Origin: Nicotiana tabacum | Taxonomy: Eukaryota; Streptophyta; Magnoliopsida; Solanales; Solanaceae | DNA: 64,000 nucleotides | Reading direction: 5' to 3' | Assembly (NCBI RefSeq): GCF_000715075.1 | Contig: NC_134082.1 | Location: forward strand, 60,723,466 to 60,787,465 | Shown: piece after piece, positions 1-11,506 of the stretch | How positions within the stretch are numbered: the stretch's first letter is position 1 | How the letters are laid out: each line of letters starts with the position of its first letter | The notes under the pieces: model-generated | Database searches by the model: none | What the model saw: only the letters and a program-made list of their open reading frames with translations | What the model was told of the DNA's origin: nothing | Made by a program: the position numbers and the translations under genes

Positions 1-1443
1 ACTTTGCAGTTTGATTTGTTTTATTTCCATGGTGGAATGAACAGTATCTCGTTAAAGTATGTGTTGATTTGTGAATAAGGCCAAGACTGACTGTTGCATG
101 ATGAGGATTTTTCATAAAGCACTATAGTTTAGAGCCTAGTAATTATAGTTTGCCTAATTAACATTCACTGTTCAATTGTTACCAGCTTGTATCACTTGTA
201 TTCAAACACGCAACGAATATAGCATGTGTTGATTATATTTGTTCTTGCAACGAATACAACCTCAATTGTATACAAATGATACAACATGTAGCGGCTATAT
301 ACGGGGGTATATGTAAATGATACCACCTATATCAACTGTATTCATATTGACTGTATTCAAATGCGTAATGAATACAACCAAGGCGAATATAGAAATACAA
401 AAAAATTAAATGACTTTGTTGAGTGTCAAACTCAAGACCTCCGTTAACTAAGCGGATGCTCTAACCAGAGGTTGTGACTCTCTTATTTCAATTCAAAACA
501 ATTAAAATATTTTTTCATGAATTTGCTATAAAATTCAAATATAGCTACGAATAATAGCAACGAATGGTAAATACAGTGTATATGTTTGATGTGTCGCGTA
601 ATTTTTCTTTCCCCGAGGATGGGTGCCAATGGACTTCATACTTCTTGTGCAAGACTGCCGGTTAAAAATCTGGTGCCTTTTTTTTTCGCAGCATTGAGTT
701 AGAGGCCAATAAAAAAAAAAAACTTTCAGTAATCAATTAAAAGATTTATCTTCCCATTGCTTAAAAGATTTATCTTCTCTCTTTTTTTGTCTTTTTCTTT
801 TTCCAGAAAGAGTGGTATATTATGAGAAAGGAAGATGGAGGAGAATAGTTTGGCTCAATGTAGAGTTAGACGACTTAATATGAGGCCAATTGGCTCAATG
901 AACGAACTGTCCCTCCAACAATAAGGTTGGGAAGAGTAATTGAAGGACAATCAATGAAATTAAAAGCAAGGATATCACTGTTGGTTACTGAAACCCTTTA
1001 AAATTATTTCCGTTTGAGAATGTAAAAACATGATTTTAGCATGAACCAAAAAACAAGAAGTAAACATGGAATAAAAAATACTAGAGGAAGGGATGACCAA
1101 AGACGAGGTAAATCTAGTATAGCATAAAAGCTGCTATCATTGTAAAGTTTCTCATAGTGCCTGAGAATTGCTAGTACCTGTGCAAGCACGAAAACCTTGT
1201 CACAGGAAACAGAAACTAAGAAAATGGAGAGGACCTCAATTGCTAAATAGATGTAAGGAGAAATATAAACCAAAAACAAATTATCATCTCAGGATACTTA
1301 AGTTCACATAATACAGGTGAGCTCAATCATAAGAAAGTAACTAGAATTAAGGAAATACATGTAATATCCTTGAGCTCAGTGTTCATCTGTAATAGATTTA
1401 ACTCCTTCAAGAAGAGTTCAAGATCAACAGAAGATGGATAAAG
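1..1443. other. 3' flank of the B3 gene, AT-rich, no gene recognised
   Basis: No coding region is supported here. The first 420 bases contain several related words such as CAACGAATA and GAATACAA, which look like decayed repeat sequence. A tRNA-like stretch is listed separately. The part next to position 1444 should hold the 3' UTR of the minus-strand B3 gene, but I could not place a polyadenylation signal with confidence. Confidence 0.5.
421..475 (-). other. tRNA-derived sequence, possible SINE head
   Basis: Read on the minus strand, this stretch has an A-box-like word (TGGTTAGAGCATCCGCTT) followed at tRNA-like spacing by a degenerate B-box-like word (GAGTTTGACACTC). Acceptor and T-arm pairing is not convincing, and a run of T follows soon after. 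It is more likely the pol III promoter head of a SINE, or a tRNA pseudogene, than a working tRNA gene. Confidence 0.35.
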
Positions 1444-4400
1444 CTAAAGTACAGTGACACTATCCCTACCTTGCCCGCAAAGTGGGAGATTGTCTTTCAG
1501 GAAACAGGAGTCAGCTCGGAAAATTGTTATATTTAACACTAGCTCGATACCTTCCATCAGCTCAAAGACACAAGTGTCATGCACTTTTAAACCGTTGTCT
1601 AGTGCAAATTCTCTCCAACCTGGTGAGTGGATCCTCGCACAATTTGATTGGAAAGAGCACCTTGCACGCCAAGTTCTCCCATCAGAAGCTCGCAGAATGA
1701 CAAAGGCTTCCTCCTCTTTGAAATATCTCCTGAAGAAGTTACCAGGTATATTCTGGAAAAAAAAATTGTTGTAAGAGTTACTCTTTTTAGAGATTCTGAG
1801 TTCTTTTACCCCCTTCCCCTTTAACAGACTAAAAACAAAGAACACTTGCCCCAAGGACAGCTGGACTCGACATCTATCAAAAGGCAATGAACTGACCATC
1901 TCTTGACTGACAGCTTACCAAGAGGAAATTTCTTGAGACATGAGTCGGCTGCATAGAAACAATGAAGTATGGATTCCCCAATTTGGAACATTGTGCATCT
2001 ATGAGGGTATAGCCTTTTTCTTGCCAAGTATTTGTCATCTCAGAAGCTGTGAAACCGGAGAGACAGAAGAAAGACCAAAGAATGTCATGTTTAACAATAT
2101 AATTCAATAAAATGGCCACCACAAAGGAAGATCCTCATGTTATCAAACAAGCAGTATCCGTGAGAGTAGCCATAAAAAGTAGAATGACATACCTTTTACT
2201 TTATAAGCTGCACTATTCAAATTACCTTCCACGTCTCCTATTTCAAGTTTCACATTGTTAATCACCTTCATTTTTGCTTTTTGAGCTGCACAAAACAAAT
2301 CCTCTTCCACGTCTGGCTTTTCAAGCTTCACCCTGATAGGCTCCTTTTTTTCTGGGTGAAAACTTGGAGAGGATGCTGGAAGGCCAGAATTTTGCCTTTC
2401 ACAATATGGAGAATCTGCGACTACTTTATTTTTTGGCTTTAGATTATGCATATTCTTCTCTCCTCCCCATTGTTCAAGCTTGACCTCTTTCAGTTGCTTA
2501 CTTCGTAGTGGATACCTACAACGTGACACATCCAAACTGGTAGCAGTTTTCTTTCCACTATGTTGATTTGTGGTTGTCATCTCAGATGCTGAGGGATCCA
2601 TTACTGGTAATTTGTTGCAGTGCTCTGCCAAAAAGATGACGTGGAAGAAGGGAAGGAAGGGAGGAAAAGAAGAATGTCATCCATCATAAAATAATTCAAT
2701 GTAATGAATCTCACAAGGGAAAATTGTTTTGTTACTGAACAAAATACCTTCCACATCTCTTTTTTCAATCTTCACATCTTTCAGTTGCTTACTTCGCAGT
2801 GGATACCTACACCATGATGCATCCAAACTGGTAGCAGTTTTCTTTTCAGTATATCGATTAGTGGTTGTCATCTTAGATGCTGAGAGATCCACCACTGATA
2901 CTTCATTGCAGTGCTCTGCCAAAAAGATGACGCAGCAAGGGGGAGGGAAGGGAGGAGAAAAAGAATGTCATCCGTCATAACATAATTCAATGTAATGAAT
3001 CTCACAAGGGAAAATTGTTTTGTTACTGAACAAAATACCTTCCACATCTCTTTTTTCAATCTTCACATCTTTCAGTTGCTTACTTCGCAGTGGATACCTA
3101 CACCATGATGCATCCAAACTGGTAGCAGTTTTCTTTTCAGTATGTCGATTAGTGGTAATCATCTTAGATGCTGAGAGATCCACCACTGATACTTCATTGC
3201 AGTGCTCTGCCAAAAAGATGACGCAGCAAGGGGGAGGGAAGGGAGGAGAAAAACATTGTCATCCGTCATAACATAATTCATCGTAATGAGACTCACAAGG
3301 AACATTGTCTTGTGACTGAACCAAATACCTTTCAAATCTCTTTTTTCAATCATCACATCTTTCAGTTGCTTACTTCGCAGTGGATATCTACAATGCGAAG
3401 CATCCAAACTGGTAGCAGTTTTCTTTTCAGTATGTTGATTAGTGGTTGTCATCTTAGGTGCTGAGGGATCCACCACTGGTACTTCATTGCAGTGCTCTGC
3501 CAAAAAGATGATGTGGGGTGTGGGGGGGGGGGAGGAACGGAGGAGAAAGGAAGAAGAATGTCATCCATCATAACACAATTCCACGTAATGAGTCTCTCAG
3601 AGGAAAAATTGTCTCGTTACTGAACTAGCAGCATTAATGAGAGTAGGCACAAATATTAAAACCAAATACCTTCAGCATCTCCTTTGTCAAGCTTCACTCT
3701 GTTAGTCTCTGTCTTTTTTGCTTTTTGTGCTGCACAAAACAAGTCCTCTTCCGTGTCTCGTTTTTCAAGCTTTACCTCTTTCAGTTGCTTACTTCGCAGT
3801 GGATACCTACAACATGACGCATCCAAATTGATAGTAGTTTTCTTTTCACTTTGTTGATTAGTGGTTGTCATCTTAGATGCTGAGGAATCCACTACTGGTA
3901 CTTCATTGCAGTGCTCTGCCAAAAAAGATTTGGTGCGGTGGGGGGAACGAAGAAGAATGTCATGCCTCGCAACATAATATTGAACATAATGAGACTCACA
4001 AAGGAAAATTTTCTTGTTACTGACCAGCAGCATCAATGAGAGTAGCCTCAAATATTAAAGCCAAATACCTTTAAATTTATATGCTTCAGCATACACATTC
4101 TGTTGCACAACTTGCTTTTCAAGTTTCTCCATGTTAGTCTCCCCCCTTCTTGCTTTTGGTGCTGCACAATGGAAATCCTCTTCCAAGTTCACTTTTTCAG
4201 GCTTTGTCTTAGGCTCTATTGTTTCTGGACAGGATATTGGAGCGGCAGTTTTTTGTCTTCCAGAATGTGAAGAATCTGCAACTACTGTGTTCTTTGGTTT
4301 TACACAGTGCATAGTCCCTTCTGTTTTTGATTGGTCAAGCTTCACCACTTCCACCGGTTTACTTTTACTTCGTAGAGGATGCCTACAATGTGGTGCTTCC

Positions 4401-7400
4401 AAACTCGTAGAATATTTCCTTTTATTGCATCTGCTAGTATTTGTCATCTTAGAGGCTGGGGGATCTAGTACTTCTTTGCAGTGCTCTGCTAAAAAAAGCG
4501 ACCGGGGAAGGGGGAGCAGGAGGACACAAAAAGAGAGAAAGGAGAATGTTATTGGCACCAGCATAATTCAACCAGAATGTGTACCACAAGGGAAGATTCT
4601 CATGTTATTGAACAAGAAGAATCCATGAAAATAGGTACAAACATTTAATCAATATACCTTTTCCTTTATCTGCTGCATGGTACAAATTCTTCTCCATGTT
4701 TTGTTTTTCAAGTTTCTCCTTCTTAATCTCCTTCCTTTTTTCTTTATCTGTTGCACAATACAAATCCTCCTCCACGTCTGGTTTCTCAAGGTTTACCCTG
4801 ATAGGATCCTGCCATTCTGGAACACCAGACCTTTGTCTTCTTGGATATGAATGATCTGCTACTTTTGTAACTTTTGCAGTCTTCTTTCTAAGAAGATCGT
4901 CCACGATGTCATCACATGCATTATTGTTTGTCTCAGGCCCAACTTCCTTCTTTATATGACTAGCATCACCCACTATCTTTACAAAATTCTCTGGTGTCAT
5001 ATCTTCACTTGGGCCAGAAGGATATTCAATCTCGGAAGCACTTAAATCAAATATGGAGACAGAGAAATGAGAGTTTCCATTATATTGAAAGAGTAAAAAG
5101 TAACCACAACCAATTGAATAGTACTCCTTGAACTGGTCCCAACCCTCCTTCAGCCATGCCATGCCATTAGAGTTTTGCAATTTTACTTTCCATAGCGCAC
5201 CACTTGGGACCTCAAGGGACACAAGATCTCGCATGTTGGCCCCATACTTCATTACAAATTCATCTGGAATGTGCTGTATGATACCAAAATCGGAAAGAAA
5301 TGGACAAAAAAAAGAGAGAAGAAACCAAAAGGAAAGAGAAGAGAACTTTAAGACCAATATCTGGGTTCAGGTAGCTGAAGAGACTGTAGTCAAGTTTTCA
5401 ATCACATATTGCCACTGGAAAAAGGAGAAAGAAAAAGCGATAGCAAGATGCTAAGTAGGAAAATCATGTACAGACAAACAACAAATACTGAAGTGATTAG
5501 TTAAGCTCAGGTCTTAGATCTGTCAATCAAGCTCCACAAGACAGAAGATTTCACTCATTTGTTTCTTTTAAGATTAAGACATCTAAATCGGAATAAATAT
5601 CTGAATATTAACATGTATTAAGATTAAAACGCTTGAATCTTGATACACATATGAATATTAAGATGTTGTATTAAGATCTGAATATTGAATAATTAAGACT
5701 GTTTGTTTTCTCTACCGCTGAATGTATAAAACTTATATTTATTTAAAAATTAATAAGTATAAATTCAAATCAAATAGTACTAATTAATCTAATACTATAT
5801 TAATAAAATGCTATTAAAAATTACATTGTTGTTGGTGGTGGTGATGGCTAATAGTAACGGTTGTGGGTGCCGACCGGGTAATGTCTGATAGTGATATTGG
5901 TTGATGGTGGTGATTATGGGCAGTAGACGGTGGATGACAGTAGTAGTACACTGTGGTGGTTGATGGTGGTGGTGACTGATAATGGTGATGAGTGATATAT
6001 AGTGGTGGTTGATAGTGGTGATTACCGATTATTGTAGTAATTGTGGTTATTGGTGATGGTTGTAAATGATGGCTAATGGTAGTAACGACTAACATTCGTG
6101 CTTGATAACAATGGTAGTTATGGCCGAGGATGGTGGTAATGAATAGTGGGTAGTGGGTGGTCGTCTACGATGTGGAGGACACCAATAGCAATGGAGGTGG
6201 TGGTTAATGGTGAAAGTGTAGGAATAATAGTGAAATGTTTGTAAATAAATTCTTGAATGTATTATTAAGACACTGTTATAGTATAGACTTATTAAGTGGT
6301 TGTAAAATTAAAAAAACAAATAGACTTAATGGTTAAGATCTGAATGATAAAGATTAAGATCTAAACAATAAACGCACTTAACGACTGAGATCTGAATGAT
6401 CAAGAAGCAGACCAACTTGTTTGGATGGTTGTTACATATCGTTTTATAATGTATCGTATTGTATTGTATTATAGTGTATTGTATTATAGTGTATTGTATC
6501 GTTTGATGAATACAATATTTGGATAAATTGTATCGTTTGCTATTGTTTCATGATGTCACGTATCAGCAATATGAAGGACAAACTTGCGGTATTACAAATA
6601 AAATTTATGGTACAAAGTAGAATTATTATATAAAAAGGTAGAATAAAGGATTATTTAATAATAATAAAGGGCAAGATAAGAGGAAAAGACAAGGTAACGT
6701 CGCGACTACACCAAACCGGTTGTTACATAAAGTGACATTTTTCGTCGTTACGTAACGACGGAATTTACGGTATGATACAGTAAAATTTAAGTAAAAAGCA
6801 AAACAAACATTATATTTAAAGTAACAATACGATACAATACATTACTTAGTTGAGACTGGTTTATATTTACATTAAGGTTTGCCAAAAAACTTGTGATCCT
6901 CAAGCTTCCCATTCCCTCAAGAACACTCTTGTATCTAACCCCATTTAATTGGACACAGAGAATCATAACTCTTTTATGGATTATGCTAAAAAAATTGCCA
7001 CGCCGTACATCCACTGGCGCACATTTAAAGACCTAGTTGAAAGACCAAAGATACATTACATGACTTCCTTCTAAATGTTGCAGCATCAAAGTGACTGATT
7101 AGATTGGCCTTTCAGATGGGGTACAGATTAAGGTTGAATTTGGATTTTTGTCATCAAGACTATTATTTACACTTCCTCAGTTCAATCTCATTTGTATCTT
7201 GAAAATCCTGGAAACAAGCTCTCTCAAAACTTATTATACTATTAGTAAATATTACAATAATTTTCGCACTGTTACATTACTTAAAAGCAAAGACTGAGTA
7301 ATATGAAAAGATATACTGTAGTAAATTATTTGCTGCAAAGTGTCAGATTAACTCTACAAGTAGAAATATTTCAATCTTGTGTTTTTGAAAGTTGATCATT

Positions 7401-8361
7401 TAAGTCTATCAAAACTTTGCTTCTGATGGGATGTCTAAAATGTAGAGACACTCCAAAATCAGCTAAATTTAAAAAACTATACTAGTTTGAGAGGAATTGT
7501 TCTAATATCAAAAGTTGGCTAATTATTTAGCTTTACCATTCGAAACAAGAAATGTGCTTGGCTTAACCTCCCTAGTTTGTGTGACACCCTAGACGAATCT
7601 CACATCGACAAAACACGGGAGAGATGTTGGGTATATAAGTAAACAAGCCTTAGACCCTAGTGATATGTTTTAAAGCCGTGCGGGCCTAGGCCCAAAGCGG
7701 ACAATATCACTAGTTGGTTGGACCATTACAATTTGACATAACAAACTCATAATATAATCAAAGAGAGCTCCCTACTACATCTCCCTCTTATGCCATTTGA
7801 AATTACAATTTTTTACTCCCTTAGTTTGGTGTCATTTATAGAGACATTCAAGTAATACAACAATGTGTTGGTCCAAATTTAGTATTGGAACTTAAATGGA
7901 AATGGAATCCTCAAAAATAGCATCATCCATCCACATACAAGATGTTGACTAGGACTAAGTGCAAATCATCAACATTGATATCAACGTCATACTCAAACTG
8001 GATGCTCCTATTTGTGGCAAGAAACGATTTTTACAAACCAAAATGGGAAATTTAAAAACTAAAAAAAAATCTTCACAAAGTTATAAAGAGAAAGCATAAC
8101 TAAATCAAAAAGTGAAGGGAAGAGAAACCAAACAAATAGAAACAGAAAAAGGAAATCATAAACTCAATTGCAGAAAGAACATACTAATTTAGAGGCATGA
8201 GGAAAGAGAATAATCTTGAAGAACTGAGGGGTTATCTCCGCCACATTCACCGCTTGTCGCCGTCTCTTTACCATCTCCGCCACCAACTCTTCCTCTTGTT
8301 GGGTAAAGCAACGCCAAGCTTTAAAAAATAATTGGAACTGAAAATCCCCTCTTCTGCCCAC
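1444..8361 (-). CDS. REM/VRN1-like protein with two B3 DNA-binding domains, ten exons
   Basis: Plant-specific B3 transcription factor of the REM group; such proteins bind DNA in the nucleus. My spliced model, all GT-AG, in transcript order is: 8361-8185, 5273-4658, 4485-4069, 3915-3670, 3496-3329, 3206-3039, 2915-2748, 2624-2193, 2046-1919, 1752-1444. Phases agree at every junction (0, then 1 through exon 8, then 0), giving 2829 nt and 942 aa with the stop at 1444-1446. B3-1 is about residues 47-135: FFKII in exon 1, then IPDEFV and GWDQF in exon 2. B3-2 is about 824-919: NPYFIVSM in exon 9, then IPGNFF, FVILRASDGRTW, GWREFALDNGLK and CVFEL in exon 10. Between them lies a roughly 660-residue basic linker made largely of duplicated modules with the motif CRYPLRSKQ. 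Met30 (MVKRRRQ) is a plausible alternative start. Symbol and target genes are unknown. No lesion is seen, so the gene may be intact. Confidence 0.85.
2193..4485 (-). repeat. Tandem array of six duplicated exons (exons 3-8 of the B3 gene)
   Basis: Six consecutive exons start with the same residues, EHCxEV, after a TTTxGCAG-type acceptor, and end in an AAG-type codon before GTATTT/GTATGT. All are phase 1-1, with lengths 417, 246, 168, 168, 168 and 432 nt, all multiples of three. The three 168-nt exons with their introns form units of about 291 bp; the units 2625-2915 and 2916-3206 differ at only a few positions. The long exons 3 and 8 add a second module containing LEKPDVEEDLFCAA-like text, also present at the end of exon 2. 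Exon 4 carries part of it, so the short exons look like truncated forms of the long one. Confidence 0.85.
5815..6215 (+). repeat. Degenerate TGG/TGA-rich simple repeat
   Basis: About 400 bases dominated by imperfect GGTGGTGATGG, TGGTTGATGG and related triplets on the plus strand. The open reading frames through it are products of the trinucleotide bias and encode only His/Ser/Thr/Pro-rich text. It lies in intron 1, so the B3 transcript would carry the complementary CCA-rich sequence. Confidence 0.75.
6420..6850. mobile_element. MITE-like AT-rich element in intron 1
   Basis: The left part (about 6440-6530) is packed with TGTATCGTATTGTA-type words, and the reverse complement (ACAATACGATACAATACATTA) occurs at 6823-6843. 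Between them are GGTTGTTACATA words and a short palindrome, CGTCGTTACGTAACGACG. This suggests a miniature inverted-repeat element, but outer ends and target-site duplication could not be fixed. Confidence 0.4.
7580..7730 (+). mobile_element. TRIM-type solo LTR in intron 1
   Basis: A 151-bp sequence starting TGTGACACCC and ending CCATTACA, with CTCACATCGA, GGTATATAAGT and GCCGTGCGGGCCTAGG inside. These are the layout and words of small plant TRIM LTRs, with a built-in TATA box. The flanks GTTTG (7575-7579) and ATTTG (7731-7735) look like a 5-bp target duplication with one change. No second LTR or internal region is present. It is antisense to the host gene. Confidence 0.7.
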
Positions 8362-8572
8362 CGCAGTATTAATTTAACATTAATAATCAGTTCCGTCACT
8401 ATTCAGCTCCTAAAGCGGTCTTTTATTATTCCTAGAAAAACTAAAACAATGAATATGCAATCCACCTGAAGGTATTTTTTTTTTTTTAATTAGGTCTATT
8501 TTTATTCCTTTATTGCTTTCTTCTTCTTGTTCCCGTCAGATTCTGCTAGTTCTATAGTCCGTGTCATTCATA

Positions 8573-8580
8573 CATATAAA
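8573..8580 (-). promoter_or_regulatory. Possible TATA box of the B3 gene
   Basis: The minus strand reads TTTATATG about 212 bp upstream of the chosen ATG, right at the edge of the upstream MITE. The fit is modest and the DNA is AT-rich, so a chance match is likely. Confidence 0.2.
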
Positions 8581-8587
8581 ACTTCAA

Positions 8588-9028
8588 GGGTGGTTTGTTA
8601 GGATGTATAACAATAATGCGGAATAAGGTGTATTAGTATTGTATGTGTTAGTAATGCAAGTATTTATTAGTTGTGCATATATTTTTTCTTATTTACTGTT
8701 TGGTGTGGTGTATTAAAATTATAATGCATTGCATAATTTTTAAGAAAAATAGTTGTTTACAAAAATGCTCTCCATATTCTCTAACTTTAAAGGACTTTAA
8801 GGACAAGTTTATCTTTAAACATATTAATGCATGCATTAACAACCATGGTATTACTAATGTCATGGTTTTCTATGCATTACTAATGCATAGGATAATACCA
8901 AATATGATGTATAACTAATACAAGTATTAGTTATACACATGTCGAAAAAATGTATCAAACAAGGTATTAGTAATGCATAGAGCTAATGCTTGCATTATTT
9001 TTTCTAATACCTCCTGCCAAACGACCCC
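8588..9028. mobile_element. MITE upstream of the B3 gene
   Basis: The ends form an imperfect inverted repeat: GGGTGGTTTGTTAGG at 8588-8602 against GGGGTCGTTTGGCAGG, the reverse complement of 9013-9028. The interior is AT-rich and full of ATTAGTAATGCAT words. It contains a 12-bp perfect palindrome with a 2-nt spacer (TATAACTAATAC) at 8910-8935. There is no coding capacity. I did not find a clean target-site duplication. It starts about 226 bp upstream of the B3 start codon. Confidence 0.6.
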
Positions 9029-9662
9029 TAAAAATTATAAAAATATTATTAAATTATACATATTTGATATGCAATTGTTAATTATTATGTTAAAAGTATT
9101 TTTAGAATTTGATATTGAGCTAAATATTATAACAATTATGAATATTAAAATAATTTATGCATAATCATGGTGTTAATTAAAATGTGTAAATTTTGGTACA
9201 TAAATTTAATGAAATGAGTGTTTGACTAAAGGGCAATGGACATATTATTATACATACCTAGAGGATTAAAACATATTTTTTTCACAAAAAGCCTTTCTCA
9301 ATTTTATAATCGATTATAAATCAATAATTAAAAATAAAGAAGATCGAAGAAGTGTTGGTCAACATTATCGACTTTAGTTATAATTTCATACATATTCTTT
9401 TTCTGTTTTTATTTTTTATTTTTATTAAGATACTTAAATTATATAGTATTAAGATATTAGCTCAATGAAAATTTAGAAAATCAATTGTAATATCTAACAT
9501 ATAAAATATTGTTGGCAATTATCACTATATCTAACATGGAATGTATATTTATGCTGATGTTTTATTTCTCATAATTCTATAAATATTTACCACTAATAAA
9601 TTTATTTTAATCTAATTTAAATTACTAATTATATTTAAGAAAAAATAAAAGAAATAGACAAA
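9029..9662. other. AT-rich intergenic DNA
   Basis: No gene, RNA or clear repeat recognised. The stretch is very AT-rich with short unrelated open frames. Confidence 0.5.
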
Positions 9663-10520
9663 CCTAACGTGTACATATGGAGAAAACTTGAAAAGAGTTT
9701 TAATAAGGGAAATTTTCGTTCATATACCATATAGGAAACTATATTACCAAATATGTTTATAGTTTGCATATTACCCGCTATGCTAATAGTATTTTTATAA
9801 AATATAGACAATTCATTAAATAAGGAATCATTGTAGTTGTAAGCTTCCTTATTTAGGCGCGCTAATATTGAAGAATTAAATATTCCCACTCTCCCAAGTT
9901 TCTCTCTCAAAATCCCACCACCTCACTCACGTATCAAACCACACCCCACGATTTCCTCTTCATTCACCCACGATTTTCTCTTCTAAAACCAGCGAAAATC
10001 TGTAACCCCTCCACCATTGACAACCATTAAAAAGCTTTGAAGCTTTGAATTTGAATTTGGGTTTTCAAAAGACATTGTTTGTTTGGATTGGATGTTGTTG
10101 CAAAGAATTGAGAATTCTCTCTACGTCTCTCTCTATCTCTCAATCCCAAATTTCAGTAATATAAGAGGAAAGGAAAAGAGAGCAGAAATTCCACCATTGA
10201 CAGCCATTAAAAAGCTTTGAAGTTTTGAATTCGAATTTGAATTTTCAAAAATCATTATTTGTTTGGATTGGGTGTTGTTGCAAATAATTGAGATTATGGT
10301 TTGGAGTTTATATTTTGAGGGGTTTTGGTGAAGATTAGACTTGATTTTGGCTGAATTTCATATTGAAACTCGAAGAAGAAGACATGACAAACATTATATT
10401 GCAGAAACTGCAGAAAAATTGTATTCTGTTGTTTATTTATTTTTATTTTATTCATTTAACTATTGTATGAAAGTTGAACAACATTGTAATTTTTTTTATT
10501 TAAGTGGTATTATATTATAG

Positions 10521-10808
10521 TTGTATATATCCGAAAAAATTATAGAAATCAAATACATTGTCAACGAGCATTGTCCTCCAATGGGAATTAGGAATGATAT
10601 GGGTGTTCATGTATACATGGAGACGAAAAAGGAAAACAAAAACTTAGGTTCATATCTGCTGTGTATAACTGTTCGCGATTTCAATATGGAATTGAGTATC
10701 ACCAATGAGAACACAATTGCATGTTTGTGCTGTTACATTTTATATCAAATTTTGGTTGTATATAAATGTCCTACATTTTATCTACAAATAAACTACATGT
10801 TAGAGTAA
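10521..10808 (+). pseudogene. Fragment resembling a MULE transposase N-terminus
   Basis: A 95-codon open frame in the loop of the foldback element. The stretch CPPMGIRNDMGVHVYMETKK followed by LGSYLLCITV resembles the N-terminal part of Solanaceae MuDR-type transposases, where MGVRVYxELKK-like text is usual. This is from memory of the family and not checked. No DDE domain or SWIM zinc finger follows, so it would be a relic of an autonomous parent. Confidence 0.4.
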
Positions 10809-11506
10809 ATATATATATCAGTATGGATTTTCACAATATCTACAAAATTTCTACATTTAGAATATAATAAAACTACATATCATTTGAAAAATTAATATGA
10901 AAATACAGAAATTCAATGTTTCTACAAATTAGCTACAAAATTTCTACAAACTGTTTATAACAGAATTTATCTTTATTTTCATACATGTTCGTCTGGAACA
11001 CTAAAGTTACTTGATATGCCAAGATCTCCCGTTATAGAGGAATATAACTTATCTACAATTTTCACACATTATTCTACCCAGTTAAATACAATTACAATAA
11101 CATACAACTTAAAATACAAATTTTATACAATATGTCTTTTGTATATTTTGTATCTGATTTATACATAGTAAAAATAAATTTCATACAACTAATTATATAT
11201 TATACAACTTATCTACAAATTATCTATAATTTTCGTACATTATTTCTACTAAGTTATATACAACTACAATATAATACCACTTAAATACAATTTTTTTACA
11301 ATGTTGTTCAACTTTCATACAATAGTTAAATGAATAAAAGAAAAATAAATAAACAACAGAATACAATTTTTTTACAATTTCTGCAATATAATGCATGTCA
11401 TGTCTTCTTCTTCTTCTTCTTCTTCGAGTTTCAACTGAAGTTCAGCTAAAACCAAGTCTAATCTTCACCAAAACCCCTCAAAATTGAGATATAAACTCCA
11501 AACCAT

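Larger units (their letters stand above)
5274..8184 (-). other. Intron 1 of the B3 gene (2.9 kb)
   Basis: The donor is A|GTATGT at 8184-8179 and the acceptor is CATACAG ending at 5274. It splits the first B3 domain between residues 59 (KL) and 60 (HIPDEF), phase 0. It is much longer than the other introns, which run from under 100 to about 180 bp, and it carries a TGG-rich repeat, a MITE-like stretch and a TRIM solo LTR. I see no coding sequence in it. Confidence 0.75.

Noticed and set aside
1004..1279. 91-codon hydrophobic frame on the minus strand
   Set aside because: It lies in the 3' flank of the B3 gene, with no recognisable domain or neighbouring exon. AT-rich DNA gives such Leu/Phe/Ile-rich frames by chance.
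4131..4628. 165-codon plus-strand frame
   Set aside because: It is antisense to exon 3 of the B3 gene, whose splice phases and domains fit the minus strand.
5814..6095. 93-codon His/Pro/Thr-rich frame
   Set aside because: It is the translation of the TGG-rich simple repeat in intron 1.
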